64,000 nucleotides of DNA, from positions 186,001-250,000 of the forward strand of contig NZ_STGJ01000001.1 in the NCBI RefSeq assembly GCF_004919095.1, given 5' to 3'. Below, piece by piece: positions 25,625 through 34,937 of the stretch. Made by a program: the position numbers and the translations under genes. The notes under the pieces were generated by a model that saw nothing but the letters and a program-made list of their open reading frames with translations, was not told the DNA's origin and did not search any database. This DNA is from Crenobacter intestini (GTDB lineage Bacteria > Pseudomonadota > Gammaproteobacteria > Burkholderiales > Chromobacteriaceae). Positions within the stretch are counted from its first letter, which is position 1, and each line of letters begins with the position of its first letter.

Positions 25625-26965
25625 ATGGATTATCGCAAACTGCAGGCCATCCCGCAAAAGATGGCCGGCTTCATCGCCAACCACAAATTCGCATGGCTGG
25701 GCGTGGTCGCCGCGCTGCCGCTGTTTGGCGTGGTGACCACGGTCGCCGTCGCCGCCGACGAGAAAAGCGCCGCCGAACAGCCGCTGCCGACCGTGCAGCA
25801 GATCAGCGAACGCCTCGCGCTGCCCGCCTTCACCAGCACCGCGCCGGACACCACCCGCTACTGGCGCGAAGCACAGATCCAGCGCGGCGAGACGCTGGGC
25901 CACCTGCTCAACCGGCTGGGCATCGGCGACGCCGACGCACGGCGCTTCCTGTATTCGGGCAGCGTGCCGGCCGACGTGCTCAAGCTGCGGGCCGGCGCGA
26001 CACTGTCGGTGCAGACCAACGACAAGGGCGAACTCTTCACCCTGCGCTTCCTGAACGACGACGAGAACGGCGAACAGGTCCTGGTGGTGCTGGAGAACCG
26101 TGGCGGCGTCTGGCAGGCGAGCACCGACCCGCTGCCGACCGAGACCATCGCCACGGTGCGCTCGGTCGAGATCAAGGGCAGCGCCTACGGCGCGCTCGCG
26201 CAGGCCGGCGTCCCCTCCGAAGTGCGTGCGCAGCTCTCGGACATCTTCTCGGACAGCTTCGACTTCAAGTCGCTCAAGCGCGGCGACCGCGTCAACCTCG
26301 TGTACCAGACCATGTACTACGAAGGCATGCCGATCAGCAGCGGCAACATCGACGCGGTAGAGATCATCAAGGGTGGCGAGCGCCACAGCGCGTTCTACCA
26401 CGCCTTCGACAGCGAAACCGGCGCCTATTTCGACGAAAACGGCAAGCCGCTGAAGAAGGGCTTCTCCTTGCAGGCGGTCAAGGGCGCGCGGGTCAGCTCG
26501 GGCTACGGCTTCCGCTTCCACCCCATCCTCAAGCGGATGCGCATGCACAAGGGCATCGACTACGCCGCGCCGACCGGCACGCCGATCTACGCGCCGGCCG
26601 ACGGCCGCGTCGCCTCGGCCAGCCGCGACAGCGGCTACGGCAACGTGGTGCGCCTCGCGCACAGCAAGGGCATCACCACGCTGTACGCGCACATGAGCCG
26701 CTTCGCGCCGGGCATGAAGTCCGGCAAGACGGTGAAGGCCGGCGAGTTGATCGGCTACGTCGGCAGCACCGGCCGCTCGACCGGCCCGCACCTGCATATG
26801 GAAGTGCGCGTCGGCGGCGACACGGTCAACCCGGTCACCGTCGCGATGCCGGCCCGCGAACTCACCCGCGCCGAGAAGGGCAAGTTCGCCGCCAACCAGA
26901 AGGCGCTGGAGACCCGCCTCGCGCTGTTGCGCGCACTGCCGGTCAACGTCGCCCAGCTCGACTAG
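25625..26965 (+). CDS. M23-family murein DD-endopeptidase (MepM/NMB0315-like)
   Basis: 446 residues: short cytoplasmic N-terminus, one membrane anchor (WLGVVAALPLFGVVTTVAVA), a LysM-like/regulatory region (AQIQRGETLGHLLNRLGIG), an OapA-type middle domain and a C-terminal LytM domain. Zinc ligands are His308-x3-Asp312 (HKGID) and His391, with catalytic His389 (HLHME). It cuts peptide cross-links during cell-wall growth. The ATG at 25625 has GGACAGG upstream. anmK follows after 17 bases, linking wall cleavage with recycling. Confidence 0.92.
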   Translation: MDYRKLQAIPQKMAGFIANHKFAWLGVVAALPLFGVVTTVAVAADEKSAAEQPLPTVQQISERLALPAFTSTAPDTTRYWREAQIQRGETLGHLLNRLGIGDADARRFLYSGSVPADVLKLRAGATLSVQTNDKGELFTLRFLNDDENGEQVLVVLENRGGVWQASTDPLPTETIATVRSVEIKGSAYGALAQAGVPSEVRAQLSDIFSDSFDFKSLKRGDRVNLVYQTMYYEGMPISSGNIDAVEIIKGGERHSAFYHAFDSETGAYFDENGKPLKKGFSLQAVKGARVSSGYGFRFHPILKRMRMHKGIDYAAPTGTPIYAPADGRVASASRDSGYGNVVRLAHSKGITTLYAHMSRFAPGMKSGKTVKAGELIGYVGSTGRSTGPHLHMEVRVGGDTVNPVTVAMPARELTRAEKGKFAANQKALETRLALLRALPVNVAQLD

Positions 26966-26982
26966 GCAAACAGGGGCGAGCC

Positions 26983-28083
26983 ATGGCCGAACGCTATATC
27001 GGGCTGATGTCCGGCACCAGCCTCGACGGCGTCGACGCGGTGCTGGTGCGATTTGACGAGGCCGGCACGCTGGCCGTCGAGGCCGACGCCTTCGTGCCGT
27101 TTTCAGCAGAACTGCGGGACGCGGTGCTCGCGCTGCAGCCGGTCGGTGCCGACGAGCTCGCGCGCGCGGCCTTGCTCGCCAACACCCTCTCCCGCCATTA
27201 CGCGGCGGCCGTCGCCGCGGTGCTCGCGAAGGCCGGCGTGGCCTCAGGCGACGTCACCGCTGTCGGCTGCCACGGCCAGACCGTGCGCCACGCGCCGCAA
27301 GACGGCTACACCTTGCAGATCGTCAACGGCGCGCTGCTCGCCGAGCACTGCGGCATCGACGTCGGCTGCGACTTCCGTTCGCGCGACATCGCCGCTGGCG
27401 GCCAGGGTGCGCCGCTGGTGCCGGCCTTCCACCACGAATGCTTCGCGCACCCGGGCGCCGCGCGCGCCATCGTCAATATCGGCGGCATCGCCAACCTGAC
27501 GCGGCTCACCCCGGGCGAGACGGTGACCGGCTTTGACAGCGGCCCGGGCAATATGCTGATGGACGCGTGGTGCCGGCGCCACACCGGCCAGCCCTACGAC
27601 GCGGACGGCGCGTGGGCCGCCAGCGGCCGTGTCGACGCGGCGCTCTACGCGCGTTTCGCCGCCGAGCCCTACTTCGCCGCGCCGCTGCCCAAGAGCACCG
27701 GCCGCGACCTGTTCGACCTTGCCTGGCTGGACGCGCACCTCGCGCACCACCCGCATGTGGCACCCGCCGACGTGCAGGCGACGCTGCTCGAATTGACCGC
27801 CGCGTCCATCGCCGACGCGGTGCGCCAGCACGCGCCGGCGACCCGCGAGCTCTACCTGTGCGGTGGCGGCGCGCTGAACGGGGCGCTGGTACGCCGCCTG
27901 GCTGCGCGCCTGCCCGAAGCTACCGTCGGCGACACCGCCGCGCTCGGGCTGCCCGTGCACCAGGTCGAGGCCGCCGCGTTTGCCTGGCTCGCCCGCCGCC
28001 TGGTCCACCGCCTGTCCGGCAACCTGCCTGCGGTCACCGGCGCCGCCGGAAACCGGGTACTCGGCGCACTCTACCCGCGCTGA
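26983..28083 (+). CDS. anmK: Anhydro-N-acetylmuramic acid kinase
   Basis: 366-residue kinase that phosphorylates and opens 1,6-anhydro-MurNAc for murein recycling. The signature MAERYIGLMSGTSLDGVD starts the protein. VGCHGQTVRH, GCDFRSRDIAAGGQGAPL, FDSGPGNMLMD and CGGGALN are the conserved ATP and sugar-binding segments. The long open frame reaching back to 25498 is only read-through of an overlapping frame in the peptidase gene. The start has GGGGCGAG upstream and sits 17 bases after the peptidase. Confidence 0.95.
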   Translation: MAERYIGLMSGTSLDGVDAVLVRFDEAGTLAVEADAFVPFSAELRDAVLALQPVGADELARAALLANTLSRHYAAAVAAVLAKAGVASGDVTAVGCHGQTVRHAPQDGYTLQIVNGALLAEHCGIDVGCDFRSRDIAAGGQGAPLVPAFHHECFAHPGAARAIVNIGGIANLTRLTPGETVTGFDSGPGNMLMDAWCRRHTGQPYDADGAWAASGRVDAALYARFAAEPYFAAPLPKSTGRDLFDLAWLDAHLAHHPHVAPADVQATLLELTAASIADAVRQHAPATRELYLCGGGALNGALVRRLAARLPEATVGDTAALGLPVHQVEAAAFAWLARRLVHRLSGNLPAVTGAAGNRVLGALYPR

Positions 28084-28108
28084 CGCGTCGCAACACGGCA
28101 CAAGCCGT

Positions 28109-28114
28109 TATAAT
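28109..28114 (+). promoter_or_regulatory. Consensus -10 box before ftsK
   Basis: A perfect TATAAT lies 31 bases upstream of the ftsK start, just after anmK. No good -35 element is placed 16-18 bases before it. A separate ftsK promoter is likely but weakly supported. Confidence 0.5.
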
Positions 28115-28145
28115 CGGGCGCAACCACAGGACATGAACAAGTGAC

Positions 28146-30440
28146 ATGCGTCTATTCAAACGCAAAGCAGCCGTAAAAAACTCCAAGACTCCCCTGCCCC
28201 CGCATCTCGCCAGCCTGCTGCGCGAGGCGTGGTGGCTGCTGATGGCCGCCAGCGCCGTCTACCTCGTGATCAGCCTCGCCAGCTATTCGATCACCGATCC
28301 TTCCTGGTCGCACAGCGTCGACGGAGGCGAGATCAGCAACTACGGCGGCAGCTTCGGCGCCTGGCTCTCCGACGTGCTGCTCTACCTGTGGGGCTACTCG
28401 GCGTGGTGGCTGATCGTGCTGTGCCTGGCCGGCATCGCGCTGGGCTACCGCAAGCTGGGCCAGGGCGCCAACGAGGCGCCGCCGCCGTGGCCGACGCTGG
28501 CCGGCTTCGCCTGCCTGATGGTCGGCAGCGCCGGCATCGAATCCATGCTGCTCTCGGACAAGGCCTTGTCGCTGCCGCTGACCGCCGGCGGCCTGTTCGG
28601 CGAGAGCGTCGCCAACTTGCTGACCCACGCCTTCGGCACCACCGGCGCGGGACTGTTGCTGATCGTCACCTTCGCCTCCGGCGTCTCCCTGTGGACCGGC
28701 CTGTCCTGGCTCGAGCTCTCCGAGCGCGTCGGCGGCGCACTAGAGGACTTCGTGCTGCGCCTCTACCAGCGCCACCAGGCGCGGGAAGACCGCAAGGTCG
28801 GCGCTCTCATCAAGGAAAAGCGCGAAAGCAAGGTACAGGAAGAAAAGCAGAAGCAGGCCGACAAGCCGCCGGTGCGCATCGAGCCGCCGGTGCTCGACAT
28901 CCCGCTCGCCCCCGCGCTCGCCAAGCCAGTGCAGGCGTCGCTGTTTGCCGACGGTGAACACACCGAACTGCCGGCGCTCACTTTACTCGAGCCGGCCAAG
29001 GCGCAGCAGGACCCGGTCTCGCCGGACACGGTCGAATTCAACTCGCGCCTGATTGAACGCAAGCTCGCCGACTTCGGCGTCGAAGTGAAGGTGGTCGCCG
29101 CCTACCCGGGCCCGGTGATCACCCGCTACGAGATCGAGCCGGCGGTCGGCGTCAAGGGCGCGCAGATCGTCAACCTGATGAAGGATCTGGCGCGCGCGCT
29201 CTCGCTGGTGTCGATCCGCGTGGTCGAGACCATCCCCGGCAAGACCCACATGGGCCTCGAACTACCCAACCCCAAGCGGCAGATCGTGCGGCTCTCCGAG
29301 ATCGTCGGCTCTGGGCTCTACCAGGACAACGCGTCCAAGCTCACTATGGCGATGGGCAAGGACATCGCCGGCCAGCCGGTGATCGCGGATCTCGCCAAGA
29401 TGCCACACATGCTGGTGGCCGGCACCACCGGCTCGGGCAAGTCGGTCGCGATCAATGCGATGATCCTGTCCCTCCTCTACAAGGCGACCCCGAAGGAAGT
29501 GCGCCTGATCATGGTCGACCCGAAGATGCTCGAGTTGTCGATCTACGAGGACATCCCGCACCTGTTGGCACCGGTGGTCACCGACATGAAGCACGCGGCC
29601 AACGCGCTGAACTGGTGCGTGGCCGAGATGGAGAAGCGCTACCGGCTGATGTCCAAGCTGGGCGTACGCAACCTCGCCGGTTACAACCAGAAGATCCGCG
29701 AGGCCGAAAAGGCCGGTGAGAAGATCCCCAACCCGTTCAGCCTGACCCCCGAGACGCCGGAGCCGCTGGATACCCTGCCCTTGATCGTGGTGGTGATCGA
29801 CGAGCTCGCCGACCTGATGATGGTCGCCGGCAAGAAGATCGAGGAGCTGATCGCCCGCCTCGCGCAGAAGGCGCGCGCGGCAGGCATCCACCTGATCCTC
29901 GCCACCCAGCGCCCGTCGGTCGACGTGATCACCGGCCTGATCAAGGCCAACATCCCGACCCGCGTCGCCTTCCAGGTATCGAGCAAGATCGACAGCCGCA
30001 CCATCCTCGACCAGATGGGCGCCGAGGCGCTGCTGGGCATGGGCGACATGCTGTTCCTGCCGCCGGGCACCGGCTACCCCAACCGCGTGCACGGCGCTTT
30101 CGTCGCCGACGAAGAGGTGCACCATGTGGTCGAGTACCTCAAATCCACCGGCGCGCCCGACTACGTCGAGGGCATCCTCACCGGCGGCTGCGACGGCGAA
30201 ACGGGCGACGCGGCCGGTGGCGCGGCACCGGACGGCGAAGCGGACGCGCTGTACGACGAGGCGGTCGCCATCGTGATGAAGACGCGCAAGGCGTCGATCT
30301 CTTCGGTGCAGCGCCACCTGCGCATCGGCTACAACCGTGCCGCGCGGCTGATCGAGCAGATGGAAGCGGCCGGCATCGTCTCCGCGATGGAGACCAACGG
30401 CAACCGCACCGTACTGGTGCCCGCCCGCGAAGAAATGTGA
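28146..30440 (+). CDS. ftsK: DNA translocase FtsK
   Basis: 764 residues: four N-terminal membrane helices (~28-180), a charged linker (~200-300), the RecA-like motor with Walker A GTTGSGKS (from residue ~426) and Walker [15 protein letters not shown], and a C-terminal winged gamma domain ([20 protein letters not shown] ... AARLIEQME) that reads KOPS polarity sequences. It clears chromosome dimers at the septum with XerCD. The linker is short, as usual for betaproteobacterial FtsK. Confidence 0.96.
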   Translation: MRLFKRKAAVKNSKTPLPPHLASLLREAWWLLMAASAVYLVISLASYSITDPSWSHSVDGGEISNYGGSFGAWLSDVLLYLWGYSAWWLIVLCLAGIALGYRKLGQGANEAPPPWPTLAGFACLMVGSAGIESMLLSDKALSLPLTAGGLFGESVANLLTHAFGTTGAGLLLIVTFASGVSLWTGLSWLELSERVGGALEDFVLRLYQRHQAREDRKVGALIKEKRESKVQEEKQKQADKPPVRIEPPVLDIPLAPALAKPVQASLFADGEHTELPALTLLEPAKAQQDPVSPDTVEFNSRLIERKLADFGVEVKVVAAYPGPVITRYEIEPAVGVKGAQIVNLMKDLARALSLVSIRVVETIPGKTHMGLELPNPKRQIVRLSEIVGSGLYQDNASKLTMAMGKDIAGQPVIADLAKMPHMLVAGTTGSGKSVAINAMILSLLYKATPKEVRLIMVDPKMLELSIYEDIPHLLAPVVTDMKHAANALNWCVAEMEKRYRLMSKLGVRNLAGYNQKIREAEKAGEKIPNPFSLTPETPEPLDTLPLIVVVIDELADLMMVAGKKIEELIARLAQKARAAGIHLILATQRPSVDVITGLIKANIPTRVAFQVSSKIDSRTILDQMGAEALLGMGDMLFLPPGTGYPNRVHGAFVADEEVHHVVEYLKSTGAPDYVEGILTGGCDGETGDAAGGAAPDGEADALYDEAVAIVMKTRKASISSVQRHLRIGYNRAARLIEQMEAAGIVSAMETNGNRTVLVPAREEM

Positions 30441-30444
30441 AACC

Positions 30445-30462
30445 GCCCGGCAAACGCCGGGC
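30445..30462 (+). terminator. Small hairpin between ftsK and hemH
   Basis: GCCCGGC/GCCGGGC with a four-base loop, 4 bases after the ftsK stop. It lacks a T-run (an A-run follows), so it is more a transcript end or RNA-stability element than a proven terminator. Confidence 0.4.
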
Positions 30463-30484
30463 CAACCCATAAAAAACAGACGCC

Positions 30485-31573
30485 ATGCCCGACTTCCTGC
30501 CAGAGCCAGAGTTCCGCCACGATTACACGCCCAAGACAGGCGTCTTGCTGATCAACCTGGGCACCCCCGAGGCGCCGACGGCCAAGGCGCTGCGCCCCTA
30601 CCTGAAGGAATTCCTGTCGGACAGGCGCGTCGTCGAGATCCCGCGTCTACTCTGGTGGCCCATCCTCAACGGCGTGATCCTCACCTTGAGGCCCAAGAAA
30701 TCCGCCGCCAAGTACGCGTCGGTGTGGACCGCGGAAGGCTCGCCTTTGCTCGTGCATACGCAGCGCCAGACAAAACTGCTCAAGGGCTGGCTCGGCGAGC
30801 ACGGCCTGCAGGACGTGGTGGTCGACTTCGCGATGCGCTACGGCAACCCGTCGGTGGCGGACACCCTCACGCGCATGCGCAAGCAAGGCGTCGAGCGGCT
30901 GGTGGTGGTTCCGCTCTACCCGCAGTACGCAGGCTCTTCCAGCGGCACCGCGCTCGACGCGGTGTTCCGCCTGCTGCAAAAGATGCGCAACATGCCGGAA
31001 GTGCGCACGGTACGGCACTTCCACGACGACGCGGGCTATATCGGCGCGCTGGCCGGACGCATCCGCGCGCACTGGGCGATCCACGGCCGCGCGCAAAAGC
31101 TGGTGCTGAGCTTTCACGGCGTACCGCACCGCACGCTGGAGATGGGCGACCCCTACCACTGCGAATGCCTGAAGACCGGCCGCCTGCTCGCCGAGGCGCT
31201 GGAACTGAGCCGTGACGACTATATCGTGACCTTCCAGAGCCGCTTTGGGCGCGCCGAATGGCTGCAGCCCTACACCGAGCCGACTCTGGAGAAACTCGCC
31301 AAAGAGGGTGTGCACAGCGTCGACATCGCGTGCCCGGGCTTTGTCGCCGACTGCCTGGAGACGCTCGAGGAAATCGCGATGGAAGGCAAGCAGGCCTTCA
31401 TGGCGGCGGGCGGGCGCGACTACCGCTATATCGATTGCCTGAACGAAAGTGCCGACTGGATCGCCGCGCTCGGACGGATCACCGTCGCCTCACTCGGCGA
31501 CTGGACTCAAAATACCAAGGTTAAACCGGTTAACCGATTGGAAATTGCCAAATCCGTCGGTGCGACGCAATAA
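30485..31573 (+). CDS. hemH: Ferrochelatase
   Basis: 362-residue enzyme inserting Fe(II) into protoporphyrin IX. Conserved parts are [11 protein letters not shown] at the N-terminus, [20 protein letters not shown], the catalytic-His motif [39 protein letters not shown] and [15 protein letters not shown]. The cysteines in the YHCEC segment are seen in many bacterial ferrochelatases. It stands alone, 44 bases after ftsK. Confidence 0.96.
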   Translation: MPDFLPEPEFRHDYTPKTGVLLINLGTPEAPTAKALRPYLKEFLSDRRVVEIPRLLWWPILNGVILTLRPKKSAAKYASVWTAEGSPLLVHTQRQTKLLKGWLGEHGLQDVVVDFAMRYGNPSVADTLTRMRKQGVERLVVVPLYPQYAGSSSGTALDAVFRLLQKMRNMPEVRTVRHFHDDAGYIGALAGRIRAHWAIHGRAQKLVLSFHGVPHRTLEMGDPYHCECLKTGRLLAEALELSRDDYIVTFQSRFGRAEWLQPYTEPTLEKLAKEGVHSVDIACPGFVADCLETLEEIAMEGKQAFMAAGGRDYRYIDCLNESADWIAALGRITVASLGDWTQNTKVKPVNRLEIAKSVGATQ

Positions 31574-31616
31574 AATTTTTATTTGTTTTGAAAGCCATAA
31601 CGCGCACGAAACCCGA

Positions 31617-31673
31617 TTGACATACCGGCGGGCGAATAACATAAACTGTGCTCATGCCGGCGACATCGCCGGC
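31617..31673 (+). promoter_or_regulatory. Promoter and 5'-UTR hairpin of the first branched-chain binding protein
   Basis: TTGACA (31617-31622), a 17-base spacer and CATAAA (31640-31645) form a good sigma-70 promoter. The predicted leader then begins with a perfect 8-bp inverted repeat, GCCGGCGA/TCGCCGGC (31656-31673). The hairpin may stabilise the mRNA. Confidence 0.75.
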
Positions 31674-31707
31674 CAACCCAACAAGGACAACCAGGGGAAA
31701 CACAGGG

Positions 31708-32937
31708 ATGAAAAACATTGCCCGTCTGAGCATCATCGCCGCCGCCGTCATGACCCTCGCCGCCTGCGGCAAGGAAGAAGCCAAGACCGGCGACGCATCG
31801 GCACCGGCAGCGGCCGGCGAGAAGGTCGTCAAGATCGGCCAGGTCTCGCCGATGACCGGCCCGATCGCCCACCTCGGCAAGGACAACGAAGCCGGCGCCA
31901 TCCTCGCTATCGAGGAGCTGAACGCACAAGGCACCGAAATCGGCGGCGAGAAGGTCAAGTTCGAACTGGTGTCCGAGGACGACCAGGCTGACCCGAAGAT
32001 CGGCACCCAGGTCGCGCAGCGTCTGGTTGACGCGGGCGTCGCCGGCGTGGTCGGCCACCTGAACTCGGGTACCACCATCCCGGCGTCCAAGATCTACTCC
32101 GACGCGGGCATCCCGCAGATCTCGCCGTCGGCGACCAACCCTGACTACACCAAGCAGGGCTTCAAGACCACCTTCCGCGTGATCGCCAACGACATCCAGC
32201 AGGGCAAGGCGCTGGGCGAATTCGCGGTCGACAATCTGAAGGCGAAGAAAGTCGCGATCATCGACGACCGCACCGCCTACGGCCAGGGCCTGGCCGACCA
32301 GTTCGAAGGCGCGGTCAAGGCCAAGGGCGCACAGGTCGTCAAGCGCGAGTTCACCACCAACAACGCGACCGACTTCAACGCGATCCTGACCTCGATCAAG
32401 GCGACCAACCCGGACGTGATCTTCTACGGCGGCATGGACGCGCAGGCAGGCCCCTTGGCCAAGCAGATGCAGCGCCTGGGCATCAAGGCCAAGCTGATGG
32501 GTGGCGACGGCTGGCAGACCCCGGAATTCATCAAGCTCGCCGGCGAGTCGAGCGAAGGCCAGCTGGCCGCCAGCCCGGGCCAGCCGAAGGAAAAACTGCC
32601 GGGCTTCGCGAACTTCAACGACAAGTTCAAGAAGCGTTTCAACGGCCAGGAAATCCAGATCTACGCACCGTACGAGTACGACGCGGTGATGATCCTGGTC
32701 GACGCGATGAAGCGCGCCGGCTCGACCGAACCGGCCAAGTACCTGCCGGAAGTCGGCAAGACCAACCACGACGGCGTGACCGGCAACCTGCAGTTTGACG
32801 AGGTTGGCGACATCAAGAACGGTTCGGTCACCGTCTATCAGGTCAAGAACGGCAAGTGGGAAGTGCTGACCACCGTCGGCGGCGCCGCCGCCCCGGCCGC
32901 AGCGGCTTCCGCGCCGGCTGCCAGCGCCGCCCAGTAA
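31708..32937 (+). CDS. Branched-chain amino-acid ABC substrate-binding lipoprotein (paralog 1)
   Basis: 409 residues of the LivJ/LivK (type I periplasmic binding) family, with a lipoprotein signal ending LAAC-G, so it is tethered rather than free. The binding core has KIGQVSPMTGPIAHLG, VSEDDQADPKIGTQVAQ, GHLNSGTTIPAS and YGGMDAQAGPLAKQM. A low-complexity Ala/Pro tail ends the protein. The ATG at 31708 is preceded by AGGGGA and starts the signal; an upstream in-frame ATG at 31648 is rejected. No permease or ATPase genes are nearby. Confidence 0.92.
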   Translation: MKNIARLSIIAAAVMTLAACGKEEAKTGDASAPAAAGEKVVKIGQVSPMTGPIAHLGKDNEAGAILAIEELNAQGTEIGGEKVKFELVSEDDQADPKIGTQVAQRLVDAGVAGVVGHLNSGTTIPASKIYSDAGIPQISPSATNPDYTKQGFKTTFRVIANDIQQGKALGEFAVDNLKAKKVAIIDDRTAYGQGLADQFEGAVKAKGAQVVKREFTTNNATDFNAILTSIKATNPDVIFYGGMDAQAGPLAKQMQRLGIKAKLMGGDGWQTPEFIKLAGESSEGQLAASPGQPKEKLPGFANFNDKFKKRFNGQEIQIYAPYEYDAVMILVDAMKRAGSTEPAKYLPEVGKTNHDGVTGNLQFDEVGDIKNGSVTVYQVKNGKWEVLTTVGGAAAPAAAASAPAASAAQ

Positions 32938-32954
32938 GCCTGCCTAGCCTCGCA

Positions 32955-32986
32955 AAGCCGCCCACCAGGGCGGCTTTTCTTTTTTA
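32955..32986 (+). terminator. Intrinsic terminator
   Basis: AAGCCGCCC/GGGCGGCTT arms (32955-32976, loop ACCA) run into TTTTCTTTTTT. It closes the binding-protein gene and probably also serves the convergent gene ending at 32984. Confidence 0.92.
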
Positions 32987-34696
32987 TGGCGAGCGGGTAG
33001 CACGCCAGGCGTCGAAATCAGCGACCGTCATGGGGTGCGCAAACGCGTAGCCTTGCATCAGCATCGGACCCAATGTCGCCAGGTGCCGTACGTGACGCTC
33101 GGTTTCAACGCCTTCGGCGACCAGCTCTGCACCGAAGGCGCCGGCCAAGGCATGCACGCTCTCGACGATCACCCGTGCGCCCTCGTCGTCGAACATCGAC
33201 TGCACGAAAGTGCGCTCAAGCTTGACTCGGGTAACCGGCAGGCTCCTCAGGTAACCGAGCGACGCATACGCACTGCCGAAGTCATCAATTGCGACCCCGA
33301 CACCCAGCGCTCTACATTCAGAGACGACTTTCCTCGCATACGCAAGGTCAGTCAGAGCGACGCCCTCCAGAATCTCGAGCGTTAGGTGTGGCTTGTCGGA
33401 GAGCCCATGAGCCTTCAGCATTGAAGCCAGCGTATCGACAAATCTAGGTGACTGCAGTGTCTGCGCATGCAGGTTGACGGATACGTCGACCCCACGTCCG
33501 GACTTCAGCCAGCAGACGATTTGTGAAAGCGCCAGACCTAGCACATAGAGGTCGAGTTCGCACTCCATGCCATCGGCGGCGAATGTGGTGAGTACGTCCG
33601 CAGGCGGCAGGTAGATGCCACCGGGCCGCCGCCTGCGCAGCAGAGCCTCCACGCCGGCGAGCGAGCCGTCCGAATGGACGATGGGCTGGTAGAACAGGAT
33701 GAGCGATCCATCTTCGAGCATGTTTCGCGACGGACAGTACGGCGGCGCTTCGTGAGTGCCAGTATTGCCGTACACGACTAGGCGGTTACCTCCGGCGTGC
33801 TTGGCCGCATGCATGGCCTCCATTGCATGCCTGACCAGATGCGCCGCAGGTTGTTGTCCGGCTAGCGAAGCCGGCAGGCGAGCCTCACCGATACTCGCGG
33901 ACAAGGGCGTGGTCAGCGTGGCAAGTAATTCGGGAATGGCCGTCGCGAGATGAGACCCTTCGCTGGCGTTTACGAGCAATGCAAATTCGTCGTCACCCAG
34001 CCGCGCGGCGACCCCGCCCTCGCCCGCCAGCAAGGACAGACCGTCGGCCAGTTCACAGACCAACGCATCTGTGCCAAGCGCCCCAAGCCGGGTAGCCAGT
34101 TTCCCGAAGCCGTCGAGGTCCATGCAGAAAAGCAGCAAACCGTCACGGCTGTCGAGACTCAGCCGACTCAGTTCCGCCCCAAGCCGCTCACTGTTGGCAA
34201 GCCCAGTCAACGCGTCGTAATGGACGAGACGCGCAAGCTTCTCCTGCATGCGCAGGTGCTCACTGATTTCTTCCTTGATTCCCAGATAGCGAACGATCAG
34301 ACCCCTTTCGTCACATACCGGCAGGATGCGCGCGTCTTCCCAATACACCTCGCCGTTTTTCTTCCGGTTCAGGAAGGTACCGCGCCACGGCTCCCCCCGA
34401 CTCAACTGTTGCCACATCTGGCGATAGGCTTCGTCATCCATGTGACCGGTCTTCAACACACGGGGATTACAGCCAATCAATTCGTCCATCCGGTAACCGG
34501 TCAAAGCACAAAAACGCGGGTTGGCATAGACGATATTCGCGCCGGCGTCGGTGACGACAATGCTCTCGGGGGAGTTTTCTAGCAGCAACGGCAACACGAG
34601 GTCACTACGGATGTCTTCATCTGGGACCTGTGTCAGAGCAGGCAGAGAGTTCATCAGCACAAAGGCCTTTGGCAAGGTTAAGTAATCCCTAATCAT
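32984..34696 (-). CDS. PAS-GGDEF-EAL c-di-GMP signalling protein
   Basis: About 570 soluble residues: a PAS domain (~45-150, with NPRFCALTGYRMDELIG and the PAC-like YLGIKEEISEH), a GGDEF domain (~160-315) whose active site reads GDDEF instead of GGDEF, and an EAL domain (~325-565) with VEALLRRR, IDDFGSAYASLGYL, AEGVETE and MQGYAF. In the EAL domain the usual KIDR reads KLER. The protein is probably a phosphodiesterase or a binding-only sensor, with a weakened or dead cyclase. Start 34696 or 34654 (MNSLPAL); both have poor ribosome sites. Its G+C is visibly lower than the flanking genes. Confidence 0.9.
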   Translation of the reverse strand: MIRDYLTLPKAFVLMNSLPALTQVPDEDIRSDLVLPLLLENSPESIVVTDAGANIVYANPRFCALTGYRMDELIGCNPRVLKTGHMDDEAYRQMWQQLSRGEPWRGTFLNRKKNGEVYWEDARILPVCDERGLIVRYLGIKEEISEHLRMQEKLARLVHYDALTGLANSERLGAELSRLSLDSRDGLLLFCMDLDGFGKLATRLGALGTDALVCELADGLSLLAGEGGVAARLGDDEFALLVNASEGSHLATAIPELLATLTTPLSASIGEARLPASLAGQQPAAHLVRHAMEAMHAAKHAGGNRLVVYGNTGTHEAPPYCPSRNMLEDGSLILFYQPIVHSDGSLAGVEALLRRRRPGGIYLPPADVLTTFAADGMECELDLYVLGLALSQIVCWLKSGRGVDVSVNLHAQTLQSPRFVDTLASMLKAHGLSDKPHLTLEILEGVALTDLAYARKVVSECRALGVGVAIDDFGSAYASLGYLRSLPVTRVKLERTFVQSMFDDEGARVIVESVHALAGAFGAELVAEGVETERHVRHLATLGPMLMQGYAFAHPMTVADFDAWRATRSP

Positions 34697-34766
34697 TGTG
34701 CGCGAAATTACTCTCTTTTGATAGCGCCACGCAACATTAACAATCTTTTATAAACCGGCAATACAA

Positions 34767-34795
34767 TTGACCTGATGGCCACAGTGCGATAAATA
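34767..34795 (+). promoter_or_regulatory. Putative sigma-70 promoter of the second binding-protein gene
   Basis: TTGACC (34767-34772), a 17-base spacer and TAAATA (34790-34795) lie in an A+T-rich stretch. The -10 is imperfect; TATAAC at 34794 is an alternative but gives a 21-base spacer. Confidence 0.5.
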
Positions 34796-34808
34796 TAACG
34801 GCATGTCA

Positions 34809-34834
34809 TTAATCGATTGCATCCAATCGATTAA
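34809..34834 (+). promoter_or_regulatory. Perfect 11-bp palindrome, likely operator
   Basis: TTAATCGATTG and its exact reverse complement flank CATC. The site begins about 8 bases after the predicted transcription start and about 105 bases before the start codon, a position suited to repression. The regulator is unknown. Confidence 0.65.
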
Positions 34835-34937
34835 AGCCGGTACGGCAAGCCGCCGCGCCGAAGCATACAGTGCCACAAGCATTGAACGCTGCTGGACCCT
34901 AAAAACGAAACCTCCATTTCATATCAAAGGGCACACC

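Noticed and set aside
25498-28083. 861-residue open frame ending with anmK
   Set aside because: Only the last 366 residues are AnmK; the rest overlaps the M23 peptidase in another frame. The true start is 26983 with a ribosome site.
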